Translations under genes and position numbers: made by a program
Shown: in pieces, positions 1-6,211 of the stretch
Layout: each line of letters starts with the position of its first letter
Numbering within the stretch: position 1 is the first letter of the stretch
The notes under the pieces: generated by a model
The model's database searches: none
Seen by the model: only the letters and a program-made list of their open reading frames with translations
Told to the model about the DNA's origin: nothing
Assembly: GCA_020249025.1 (NCBI GenBank)
Contig: JADCGM010000197.1
Coordinates: 1 to 7,359 of the forward strand
Source of the DNA: Alphaproteobacteria bacterium
GTDB taxonomy: Bacteria; Pseudomonadota; Alphaproteobacteria; Sphingomonadales; Sphingomonadaceae
Direction of reading: 5' to 3'
DNA length: 7,359 nucleotides

Positions 1-1542
1 CGTCAGGATCGGCTTGCGGGCCGCGGTCGTCTCGTCGAGGCGGCTGCGCGGGGCGAGGCGCGGCGACGACTTGAAGCGCCCGCCCTCGCCCGACACCGCC
101 TCGCGCGCGATGCCGCGCAGCGCCGCGATGAGCTGGTCGAGATTGGCCTTCGACTCGGTCTCGGTCGGCTCGACGAGCATCGCGCCGTGGACGACGAGCG
201 GGAAGTAGACCGTCATCGGGTGGAAGCCCTCGTCGATCAGCGCCTTGGCGATGTCGAGCGTGGTGAGCCCGGTGCCGTCGAGGAAGGCGTCGGTGAACAG
301 CGCCTCGTGCATGCACGGGCCGCTCGCCGCGAACGGCGCGGACATGATGTCCTCGAGGCTGCGCAGGACGTAGTTGGCGTTGAGCACCGCATCCTCGGCG
401 ACCTGGCGCAGGCCGTCGGCGCCGTGGCTGAGCATATAGGCCGCGGCGCGGACGAACATGCCCATCTGGCCGTGGAAGGCGATCATGCGCCCGAAGCTCT
501 GCGGGGCGGCCTCGCCCGCCTGCTCTTCCTCGACAAGATCGTAGCGGTCGCCGGTCTTGCGGACGATGGGCAGCGGCGCGAAGGGTGCAAGCGCTTCGGA
601 GAACACCACCGGCCCCGAGCCCGGCCCGCCGCCGCCGTGCGGGGTCGAGAAGGTCTTGTGCAGGTTGATGTGCATGGCGTCGACGCCGAGGTCGCCGGGG
701 CGGACCCGGCCGACGATGGCGTTGAAGTTGGCGCCGTCGCAATAGACATAGGCGCCCGCCGCATGCGCGCTCTCGGCGATGGCGATCATGTCCGGCTCGA
801 ACAGGCCGCAGGTATTGGGGTTGGTGATCATCACCGCGGCGACGTCCGGCCCCATGCGCGCCTTCAGCGCATCGAGATCGACGCGGCCGCGGGCGTTCGC
901 CGGGATCGATTCGACCTCATAGCCGCAGAAGGCGGCGGTCGCCGGATTGGTGCCATGCGCCGATTCCGGCACCAGCACCACCTTGCGCGCCTCGCCGCGC
1001 GCATCGTGCGCGGCGCGGATCGCAAGCATGCCACACAGCTCGCCATGCGCGCCCGCCTTCGGGCTCATGGCGACCGCGGGCATGCCGGTCAGCGTCGTCA
1101 GCCAGTGCGCGACGAGATCGATGAGCGCCAGCGCGCCCTGCACCGTGTCGACCGGCTGGAGCGGGTGGATGTCGGAGAAGCCCGGCAGCCGCGCCATCTT
1201 CTCGTTAAGGCGCGGATTGTGCTTCATCGTGCACGAGCCGAGCGGGAAGATGCCCATGTCGATCGCGTAGTTCTGGCGCGACAGGCGGGTGTAGTGGCGC
1301 ACCGTCTCGCCCTCGGCGAGGCCGGGCAGGCCGATGTCGCGGTGGCGCTCCAGCCCGCCGAGGCGGCTGGCGACCTGCGGGACGTCAGGAAGATCGACGC
1401 CGGTGCGGTCGAGCCCGCCCTTCTCGAACAGCAGCGGCTCTTCGAGCAGCAGCGCCCGGTTGCCGGTCAGCGTCGGAACGGGGGCATGGCCAGCGTCGTT
1501 GGCGTGGGGCGCGGTCTCGCGGCCCTGACTGTTCATGCTCAT
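1..1542 (-). CDS. gcvPB: Glycine dehydrogenase (decarboxylating) subunit 2, GcvPB (3' end cut by window)
   Basis: This is the PLP-carrying subunit of the two-chain P protein, which decarboxylates glycine and passes the aminomethyl group to the lipoyl arm of GcvH. I translated it by hand: 514 codons are open to the window edge with no stop. The last visible residues are RKPILT, so probably only a handful of residues are missing. Family landmarks in order are GSCTMKHNPR (102-111), SAHGTNPATA (194-203), YCDGAN (267-272) and HINLHKTFSTPHGGGGPG (291-308), in which Lys296 is the expected Schiff-base lysine. The ATG overlaps the gcvPA stop (ATGA), and a near-perfect Shine-Dalgarno lies 7 nt upstream inside the last gcvPA codons. 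Met3 is a possible alternative start but is spaced worse. It is the last visible gene of the gcv operon. Confidence 0.97.
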   Translation of the reverse strand, partial: MSMNSQGRETAPHANDAGHAPVPTLTGNRALLLEEPLLFEKGGLDRTGVDLPDVPQVASRLGGLERHRDIGLPGLAEGETVRHYTRLSRQNYAIDMGIFPLGSCTMKHNPRLNEKMARLPGFSDIHPLQPVDTVQGALALIDLVAHWLTTLTGMPAVAMSPKAGAHGELCGMLAIRAAHDARGEARKVVLVPESAHGTNPATAAFCGYEVESIPANARGRVDLDALKARMGPDVAAVMITNPNTCGLFEPDMIAIAESAHAAGAYVYCDGANFNAIVGRVRPGDLGVDAMHINLHKTFSTPHGGGGPGSGPVVFSEALAPFAPLPIVRKTGDRYDLVEEEQAGEAAPQSFGRMIAFHGQMGMFVRAAAYMLSHGADGLRQVAEDAVLNANYVLRSLEDIMSAPFAASGPCMHEALFTDAFLDGTGLTTLDIAKALIDEGFHPMTVYFPLVVHGAMLVEPTETESKANLDQLIAALRGIAREAVSGEGGRFKSSPRLAPRSRLDETTAARKPILT

Positions 1543-2906
1543 GCCAGCACCTCCTTCAGCGTGGCGGCAAGGGTGGCGATATCGTCCTCGGTGACGGTTT
1601 CGGTCGCGGCGACGACGAGCCCGTTCGCGAGCTGCGGCTGGTCCGGATAGAGCCGGCCGAGCGAGACGCCGCCGAGCACCCCGCGCTCGGCGAGCGCGCG
1701 GACCACCGGGCGCGCCTCGGTCGGCAGCAGCACGGTGAACTCGTTGAAGAAGCCGCCGTTGAGAACGGTGACGCCCGGAACCGCGGCGAGCGCCTCGGCG
1801 GTCTGCACCGCGCGGGCGTGGTTGAGCGCTGCCATCTTGCGCAGGCCGAGCTCGCCCAGCAGCGTCAGGTGGATGGTGAAGGCGAGGCTGCACAGCCCCG
1901 AGTTGGTGCAGATGTTCGAAGTCGCCTTCTCGCGGCGAATGTGCTGCTCGCGGGTGGAGAGCGTCAGCACAAAGCCGCGGCGGCCGTCGGCATCGACCGT
2001 CTCACCGCAGAGCCGGCCCGGCATCTGGCGGACATATTTCTCGCGCGTCGCGAACAGGCCGAGATAGGGCCCGCCGAAGTTGAGGCCGTTGCCGATCGAC
2101 TGGCCCTCGCCGACGACGATGTCCGCGCCCATCTCGCCCGGCGAGCGGATCGCGCCGAGCGACACCACCTCGGTGAACACCACGACGAGCAGCGCGCCCT
2201 TGGCGTGGCAGGCGGCGGCGAGGTCCGACAGGTCGGCGACATGGCCGAAAAGGTTGGGGTTCTGGACGATGACGCAGCTCGTGCGGTCGTCGATCTGCGA
2301 GACCAGCCAGCCGGCGTCATGCCCTGGCGAGGCCGGCGTCAGCTCGGGCGTGCCGATGGCGAGCTCGTCGCCGGTGAAGCGGCAGAGCGTCTTGGCCGCG
2401 GCGACATAATGCGGGTGGACGCCCGCCGAGATCAGCGTCTTCGGGCGGCGGGTGATGCGCCGCGCCATGAAGATCGCCTCGGTCATCGCGGTCGAGCCGT
2501 CGTACATCGAGGCGTTCGCCACCTCCATGCCGGTCAACCGCGCGACCTGGGTCTGGAACTCGAACAGATATTGCAGCGTGCCCTGGGCGATTTCCGGCTG
2601 ATAGGGCGTGTAGCTCGTCAGGAACTCGCCGCGCTGGATGAGGTGATCGACCGAGGCCGGCACATGGTGCTTGTAGGCGCCGCAGCCGACGAAGAAGGGC
2701 GACGCCGAGGCGGTGAGGTTGCGCGCCGCCATGCCGCCGAGCAGACGTTCGACCTGCATTTCCGGCATGTGGTTGGACAGCCCCGCGATCGGCCCGTCGA
2801 GCCGCGCGGCGGCAGGCACGTCGGCGAACAGCGCATCGACCGACGGCGCGCCGATGACGCCGAGCATCGCCTGCCGGTCGGTCTGGGTCAGGGGAAGATA
2901 GCGCAT
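1539..2906 (-). CDS. gcvPA: Glycine dehydrogenase (decarboxylating) subunit 1, GcvPA
   Basis: This is the N-terminal-half subunit of the split P protein (455 aa, about the usual length). It pairs with GcvPB to form the decarboxylase; the PLP lysine is in GcvPB. Visible family landmarks are the HHVPASVDHLI region after GCGAY (about 74-90), TSYTPYQPEIAQG (97-109), MYDGSTA (134-140), GEGQSIGNGLNFGGPYLG (266-283) and the block from TREQHIRREKATSN to ICTN (318-335). The ATG at 2906 has GGAG about 7 nt upstream, and this GGAG overlaps the last codons of the methyltransferase gene, whose stop is only 3 nt away. The 3' end overlaps gcvPB by 4 bp. One mild oddity is FTEVVSLG at about 244-251, where I remember TEP as commoner in relatives. 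Nothing suggests a broken gene. Confidence 0.97.
   Translation of the reverse strand: MRYLPLTQTDRQAMLGVIGAPSVDALFADVPAAARLDGPIAGLSNHMPEMQVERLLGGMAARNLTASASPFFVGCGAYKHHVPASVDHLIQRGEFLTSYTPYQPEIAQGTLQYLFEFQTQVARLTGMEVANASMYDGSTAMTEAIFMARRITRRPKTLISAGVHPHYVAAAKTLCRFTGDELAIGTPELTPASPGHDAGWLVSQIDDRTSCVIVQNPNLFGHVADLSDLAAACHAKGALLVVVFTEVVSLGAIRSPGEMGADIVVGEGQSIGNGLNFGGPYLGLFATREKYVRQMPGRLCGETVDADGRRGFVLTLSTREQHIRREKATSNICTNSGLCSLAFTIHLTLLGELGLRKMAALNHARAVQTAEALAAVPGVTVLNGGFFNEFTVLLPTEARPVVRALAERGVLGGVSLGRLYPDQPQLANGLVVAATETVTEDDIATLAATLKEVLA
1548..1556 (-). promoter_or_regulatory. Strong Shine-Dalgarno for gcvPB inside the gcvPA 3' end
   Basis: The minus strand reads AAGGAGGTG, with 7 nt between AGGAGG and the gcvPB ATG at 1542. 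It encodes part of the C-terminal Lys-Glu-Val-Leu-Ala of GcvPA. It fixes the gcvPB start at the ATGA overlap. It also suggests that gcvPB gets its own strong initiation in addition to coupling, which fits the need for equal amounts of the two P subunits (the stoichiometry argument is inference). Confidence 0.85.
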
Positions 2907-2909
2907 CTC

Positions 2910-3677
2910 TTACTCCGGTTTGCGGGCGGCGAAGCGCAGCCGCACATAATCAGCCGTCCAGTCGCCCTTGGTGTCGGCCAGCACGGGCCGCAGCATGGCG
3001 CGGGTGTCTTCGATGATCTGGCCGCGCTCGGCCGGCGGCACCCCCGCGGCATCAATGAAGCCGGCGCGGAAGGTGTTGAGCCAGGCGCTCATGCCCGACG
3101 GCAGCGGCGTCGGGCGCGGGATGATGTCGGCGACAAGCACCTCGAACCCCTGCTCCTCGAGCATCGTCCGGTACTCGGCGGCGGTCGGGTTGTACTGCAT
3201 CTCCAGCACGTCGACCTTGTAGCCGCGCCGCATCAGAACGGCGCGCAGCGCGGTCCGGATGGCAGCGATATTGCCATGGCCCCCGAACTCGCCGACGTAG
3301 CGCCCGCCGGGCTTGAGCGCGCGGAACACGCCCTCGGCGACCGCCTTGGGCTGGGGCATCCAGTGCAGCGCGGCGTTGCTGAATACCGCATCGAATTCGC
3401 CGTCGAAGCTCAGCTGGCGGCCGTCCATCAGCCGCGCATCGAGCCCGCGCTCCTTCGCCGCCGCCACCATCGCCTTGTCGGCGTCGACCCCGACGACCTC
3501 GGCGCCCGCAGCGACAAGCTTTTCGGTCAGCACCCCGTCGCCGCAGCCGAGATCGAGGATGCGTTCACCCGCCTTCGGCGCAAGCAGATCGACGACCGGC
3601 GCGCCCAGCGCCGGCACGAACGACGCGTGCGCGGCGTAGGCGCTGGGATCCCAGCCGTGGCCGAGCGAACCGCTCAC
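2910..3677 (-). CDS. Class I SAM-dependent methyltransferase embedded in the gcv operon
   Basis: This is a 255-aa Rossmann-fold methyltransferase of unknown substrate. SAM-binding motif I is ILDLGCGDGVLT (40-51). The acidic residue after the second strand lies in VVGVDAD (61-67). FDAVFSNAALHWM (95-107) and the ALKPGGRYVGEFGG block (120-133) follow, which is the layout of the trans-aconitate/UbiE-type superfamily. No signal peptide or membrane segment is visible, so it should be cytosolic. I chose the GTG at 3677 because it overlaps the gcvH stop (GTGA) and gives a compact domain starting SGSLGHGWDPSAYAAHASF. The open frame extends further upstream, but only as a shadow of gcvH. It ends 3 nt before gcvPA. 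Base and codon use look like those of its neighbours, so recent insertion is not obvious. The methyltransferase call is firm; a role tied to one-carbon supply is inference from position only. Confidence 0.9.
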   Translation of the reverse strand: MSGSLGHGWDPSAYAAHASFVPALGAPVVDLLAPKAGERILDLGCGDGVLTEKLVAAGAEVVGVDADKAMVAAAKERGLDARLMDGRQLSFDGEFDAVFSNAALHWMPQPKAVAEGVFRALKPGGRYVGEFGGHGNIAAIRTALRAVLMRRGYKVDVLEMQYNPTAAEYRTMLEEQGFEVLVADIIPRPTPLPSGMSAWLNTFRAGFIDAAGVPPAERGQIIEDTRAMLRPVLADTKGDWTADYVRLRFAARKPE

Positions 3678-4045
3678 AGGCCGGCCACGTAATCCCGATA
3701 GGCGGACTCGCTCATCAGGGCATCGAGCTCGCCGGGATTGCCGACGGTCATGCGGAAGAACCAGCCCTCTCCCTCGGGCGCGGTGTTGACGAGCGCCGGC
3801 TCGCCCTCGAGCGCGGCGTTGGCCTCGGTGACGGTGCCCGAGATCGGCGCATAGACATCGCTCGCCGCCTTCACCGACTCGACGACCGCTGCCTCCTTGC
3901 CCTGCGCCAGCGCCGCGCCGGCGGCCGGGTTCTCGACGAACACGACGTCGCCCAGCTGGCCTTGCGCATAGTCGGTGATGCCGACCGTCGCGGTGTCGCC
4001 GTCGACGCGCACCCATTCATGGTCCTTGGTGAAATAGAGGGTCAT
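3674..4045 (-). CDS. gcvH: Glycine cleavage system H protein (lipoyl carrier)
   Basis: This is the 123-aa carrier that shuttles the aminomethyl group from P protein to T protein on a lipoylated lysine and is then reoxidised by L protein. It starts MTLYFTKDHEWV, the typical H-protein opening. The ITDYAQGQLGDVVFVE block (23-38) is present, and the lipoylation site is VVESVKAASDVYAP with Lys59 as the modified residue. The C-terminus keeps the EGWFFRM and ALMSESAYRDYV features of the family, and the length is normal. Its ATG overlaps the gcvT stop (ATGA), and AGGGAG lies about 7 nt upstream within the last gcvT codons. Its own stop overlaps the methyltransferase GTG start. Lipoate would be supplied by genes outside this window. 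Confidence 0.98.
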   Translation of the reverse strand: MTLYFTKDHEWVRVDGDTATVGITDYAQGQLGDVVFVENPAAGAALAQGKEAAVVESVKAASDVYAPISGTVTEANAALEGEPALVNTAPEGEGWFFRMTVGNPGELDALMSESAYRDYVAGL

Positions 4046-5157
4046 GCTTTGGCTCCCTGACGGACGTAGTTCTTGGGGAAGAAGGGCATCGGCACGACGG
4101 TGGCGTCGAGCAGCTTGCCGCGAACCTCGAGCTGCAGCCGCTGGCCGTCGCCGGCGAGCGCGGCCGGGACATAGGCCATGGCGATCGGGGCGTTCAGCGC
4201 CGGGCCATGGCCACCGCTCGTCACCGCGCCGACGTTCGCGCCGTCATGAACGACGGGCGCGCCCTCGCGCACCGGCTGGCGGCCGTCGATCTTCAGGCCG
4301 ACGCGCTTCTTCGCTGGGCCGTCGAGCAGCTGCTTCAGCACGCGATCCGCGCCCGGGAAGCCGCCCTCGGCCTTGCGGCGCTTGGAGATGGCGAAGGCGA
4401 GCGACGCCTCGACCGGCGTCGTCTCCGGCGTCAGGTCATGGCCGTAGAGCGGGAGGCCCGCCTCCAACCGCAGCGAGTCGCGCGCGCCGAGGCCGATCGG
4501 CTTCACCTCGGGCTGGGCGAGCAGCAGTTCGGCGATGCGCTCGGCGTCGGCGGCCGGCACCGAAATCTCGAAGCCGTCCTCGCCGGTGTAGCCTGACCGG
4601 CTGACCCAGACGGACGTGCCGGCGAGCGTGAAGGTGCCGGCGCGCATGAAGCTCAGCGCGGCGACGCCCGGCGCCAGCCGCTCCAGCGCGTCGACCGCGG
4701 TCGGGCCCTGCAGCGCCAGAAGCGCCAGATCGGGGCGGTAGGCGACGTCGACGCCCGGAAGACCCGCCTTCAGGATCGCGATGTCGGAATGCTTCATCGC
4801 GCCGTTGACGACGAGATAAAGGTCGCCCTCGCGGCGCGTGACCATGAGGTCGTCGAGGATGCCGCCTTGCGCGTCGAGCAGCATCGAATAGCGCAGGCAG
4901 CCGGTCTTCAGCCCGATGATGTCGCCGGGGATCAGCGCTTCGAGCGCCGCATCCGCGCTATCGCCGGTCAAGATGACCTGGCCCATATGGCTGACGTCGA
5001 ACAGCCCGGCGGCGGTGCGAGTCCAGTTATGCTCGGCGACGATCCCCTCATACTGGATCGGCATTGAATAGCCGGCGAAGGGCACCATCCGCGCGCCAAG
5101 GCGGCGATGCAGCGCATCGAGCGGCAAAAGTTCAAGGGTTTCCGGCGTATCGCCCAT
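4042..5157 (-). CDS. gcvT: Glycine cleavage system T protein (aminomethyltransferase)
   Basis: This protein transfers the methylene carbon from aminomethyl-lipoyl-GcvH to tetrahydrofolate, releasing ammonia and making 5,10-methylene-THF. It is 371 aa from the chosen start. Landmarks are MVPFAGYSMPIQYEG (24-38), GLFDVSHMGQ (51-60), GGILDDLMVTR (98-108, including the conserved acidic pair Asp102/Asp103), SGYTGEDGFEI (188-198) and GARDSLRLEAGLPLYGHDL (224-242). I chose ATG 5157 because MGDTPETLELLPLDALHRR matches the usual N-terminus. It also has a weak GGAA 5 nt upstream that lies in the riboswitch-controlled region. An in-frame ATG at 5193 would add 12 unconserved residues and would fall inside the regulatory stem. 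It is the first gene of the operon, directly downstream of a tandem glycine riboswitch. Confidence 0.97.
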   Translation of the reverse strand: MGDTPETLELLPLDALHRRLGARMVPFAGYSMPIQYEGIVAEHNWTRTAAGLFDVSHMGQVILTGDSADAALEALIPGDIIGLKTGCLRYSMLLDAQGGILDDLMVTRREGDLYLVVNGAMKHSDIAILKAGLPGVDVAYRPDLALLALQGPTAVDALERLAPGVAALSFMRAGTFTLAGTSVWVSRSGYTGEDGFEISVPAADAERIAELLLAQPEVKPIGLGARDSLRLEAGLPLYGHDLTPETTPVEASLAFAISKRRKAEGGFPGADRVLKQLLDGPAKKRVGLKIDGRQPVREGAPVVHDGANVGAVTSGGHGPALNAPIAMAYVPAALAGDGQRLQLEVRGKLLDATVVPMPFFPKNYVRQGAKA

Positions 5158-5228
5158 GATGGTTCCGTCGACAGCACGCGCGTCACGGACCATCCGTGCC
5201 GCTGAGCGCCCCCGTCTGTCACGGAACC
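5158..5228 (-). promoter_or_regulatory. Riboswitch expression platform masking the gcvT ribosome-binding site
   Basis: The 3' strand of aptamer 2, GGUUCCGUGACAG (5228-5216), is complementary over 13 bp, with one bulged G, to CUGUCGACGGAACC (5174-5161). That second segment ends 3 nt before the gcvT AUG and contains its weak Shine-Dalgarno. Nested between them is a 6-bp hairpin, CACGGA (5198-5193) with UCCGUG (5189-5184). The first segment belongs to the conserved end of the aptamer, so ligand folding and masking should exclude each other. This predicts a translational ON switch. No U-rich terminator follows, so transcription attenuation is less likely. The pairing is seen directly; the mechanism is inference. 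Confidence 0.75.
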
Positions 5229-5415
5229 TGAGAGCTTTCGCCTTTGCGCCGTCCCGGCCGCGCAGGCTTACCCCTTCGGTGGGACCCCGCAGCGATGCAG
5301 AATCCGCTTTCCAGAGTGTCGCTGATGCGGCCGCGCGGTCCTTGGGCCTGAGAGATTACCGGGGGCGGCTTGCTCCTTCGGCGGTGGGTCGCCCCACGCT
5401 CTCCCGCGCGACCGC
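5206..5415 (-). promoter_or_regulatory. Tandem glycine riboswitch (two aptamers)
   Basis: Read on the minus strand, both aptamers of a glycine riboswitch are visible. Aptamer 1 (about 5405-5339) has GGGAGAG, a GUGGG/CCCAC hairpin with a GCGA tetraloop (5397-5384), the core GCCGAAGGAGCAA (5382-5370) and CUCUCAGG. Aptamer 2 (about 5320-5206) has CUCUGGAAAGC, a 10-bp hairpin rich in G-U pairs (5305-5282), the core CACCGAAGGGGUAAGCC (5281-5265), CUCUCAGG and GACAGACGGGGG. The leader (5415-5404) and the inter-aptamer linker (5338-5327) can pair over 12 bp with one G-U, closing aptamer 1. The location right before gcvT is the classic setting, where glycine binding activates gcv expression. The A at the fourth position of GGAAAG in aptamer 2 departs from the more usual GGAGAG and leaves an A-C mismatch opposite CUCUC. 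Confidence 0.95.
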
Positions 5416-5433
5416 CGGGCGGCAAGACCCCCC

Positions 5434-5473
5434 GGCGACGCCGAGTCGTCTAGGCGACGGGCGAAGCCGAGTC
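5434..5473. repeat. Imperfect 14-bp direct repeat upstream of the riboswitch
   Basis: Plus-strand GGCGACGCCGAGTC (5434-5447) and GGCGAAGCCGAGTC (5460-5473) match at 13 of 14 positions, with starts 26 bp apart. They lie between the lipoprotein stop and the riboswitch leader, where the gcv promoter should be. They could be a regulator site or chance in GC-rich DNA. I see no convincing -35/-10 pair here. Confidence 0.35.
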
Positions 5474-5504
5474 ACGCACGAAAATGGGACGCGTCGAGGG
5501 GTCG

Positions 5505-6128
5505 CTAGCGCGTGACGTTGTAGGCCAGATCGCGCTCGTCGAGCTGGAAGCCGAGGAGCACCTCGAAGCTCGCGGCGCGGACGGCGCGGCGCACCTGCGG
5601 GTCGGCCATCGGATCGATCGCGGCGTCGAAGTCGCCGGCGCGGCGCTTGCGGGTGATCTTTTGCTCGACATCGGGCGGAAGAGTCGCGGCGGCGCGGACG
5701 ACACGGCCCTGCGCGGTGGCGCTGCCGCGGGCGCGGGACTGGCCCTCGGCGAAGCTCAGCGTCACCTGCCCGACCTGCTTGGCGATAAGATTGTCCCCGC
5801 CCTGCATGACCGCCGCGAACACAGGGAGCGTCAGGGTGCGCGCCGGCCCGGCGTCGGCGCGGCGCGCGATGACGTCGTAGCTGACCTGCGAGACGATATC
5901 GTCGCCGACATCCGAGCAGGCGGCGCGTACGTTGGTGATCGTCGCCACCACGTCGATCCCGTCGGCGAGGCCCCGGCGGCCTTCGGCGAACAGCGTCACG
6001 TCGCCGGCGTTCTGGAGGACGCCGACCGCCGGGCAGGCGGAGCGGACGATGCGCAGCGGGTTGTCGTTGCCGGCGCAGCCGGCGAGCGCGAGCGCCCCGA
6101 GGGCGATGATGGCGAGCTGCTTCTTCAC
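5505..6128 (-). CDS. Small predicted outer-membrane lipoprotein of unknown function
   Basis: This 207-aa protein starts with a clear lipoprotein signal: VKKQ, a hydrophobic stretch (5-16), then lipobox LAGC with Cys18 as the lipidated residue. Ala follows at +2, which favours outer-membrane sorting. The mature part has two more cysteines (Cys32 in SACPAVGVL and Cys71 in RAACSDVG) that could form a disulfide. Next comes a beta-rich region with alternating hydrophobics (about 53-130) and an Arg/Lys-rich ITRKRRAGDFDAAIDPMADPQV segment (158-179). It closes with FQLDERDLAYNVTR. I recognise the type as a conserved sphingomonad hypothetical but know no function. The GTG at 6128 is chosen because it begins exactly at the KK of the signal peptide, with GGGG about 9 nt upstream. 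An ATG at 6191 in the same frame would include the promoter. It is co-directional with gcv but separated by about 90 bp from the riboswitch. Confidence 0.85.
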   Translation of the reverse strand: MKKQLAIIALGALALAGCAGNDNPLRIVRSACPAVGVLQNAGDVTLFAEGRRGLADGIDVVATITNVRAACSDVGDDIVSQVSYDVIARRADAGPARTLTLPVFAAVMQGGDNLIAKQVGQVTLSFAEGQSRARGSATAQGRVVRAAATLPPDVEQKITRKRRAGDFDAAIDPMADPQVRRAVRAASFEVLLGFQLDERDLAYNVTR

Positions 6129-6158
6129 GCTATGCGACCCCGCTTTGGACAGGCGGGC

Positions 6159-6187
6159 TTTATAGGAACCGGGTTCCGAAGGCACAA
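6159..6187 (-). promoter_or_regulatory. Sigma70-type promoter for the lipoprotein gene
   Basis: On the minus strand, TTGTGC (6187-6182) and TATAAA (6164-6159) are separated by exactly 17 bp. A start about 7 nt downstream of the -10 would give a leader of roughly 24 nt before the GTG at 6128. The AT-rich hexamer stands out in very GC-rich DNA. A palindrome fills most of the spacer. Confidence 0.6.
6165..6177. repeat. Perfect 13-bp palindrome GGAACCGGGTTCC
   Basis: Two 6-bp arms, GGAACC and GGTTCC, flank a single central base. The element lies in the 83-bp divergent region, inside the -35/-10 spacer of the lipoprotein promoter and 35 bp before the ispH start. It could be an operator for a dimeric regulator acting on one or both genes. 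No regulator is recognised. Confidence 0.5.
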
Positions 6188-6190
6188 GCA

Positions 6191-6199
6191 ATGCCGTAA
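6191..6199 (+). other. Two-codon ORF (Met-Pro-stop) ahead of ispH
   Basis: ATG CCG TAA is preceded by GAAGG with an 8-nt spacing. It is in frame with ispH, whose ATG follows 12 nt after the stop. It looks like a ribosome start/stop site, but it may be coincidental. Whether it is translated cannot be judged from sequence. Confidence 0.3.
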
Positions 6200-6211
6200 G
6201 AGCAGCGGGCC

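Noticed and set aside
187..1650. Long plus-strand open frame opposite gcvPB
   Set aside because: It is fully antisense to a well-conserved gene. Its translation is Arg/Ala/Gly/His-rich low-information sequence typical of antisense frames in GC-rich coding DNA, with no recognisable motif.
1818..3692. 624-codon plus-strand open frame opposite gcvPA and the methyltransferase gene
   Set aside because: It spans two real genes on the other strand, including their junction. Its composition is that of a codon-phase shadow and there is no ribosome-binding site or family pattern. The length reflects scarcity of stop codons at high GC.
2910..4016. Methyltransferase gene starting at 4016 (368 aa)
   Set aside because: The first 113 codons are out-of-frame gcvH (Arg/Gly-rich, no domain). 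The GTG at 3677 gives the whole methyltransferase domain and a standard 4-bp overlap.
5158..5193. gcvT start at ATG 5193
   Set aside because: It would add 12 unconserved residues and lie within the riboswitch expression platform. The ATG at 5157 matches the family N-terminus and the masked ribosome-binding region.
5411..5450. Possible intrinsic terminator after the lipoprotein gene (palindromes CCGCCGGGCGG at 5412-5422 and CGACG/CGTCG near 5436-5450)
   Set aside because: No U-tract follows on the minus strand, the 5412-5422 palindrome has too short a loop, and its bases are needed for the aptamer 1 closing helix.
6129..6211. Sigma70 promoter for ispH on the plus strand (TTGGAC at 6145-6150)
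   Set aside because: No -10-like hexamer is found at 16-18 bp spacing. The TTTATA at 6159-6164 is too close and better explained as the minus-strand -10.
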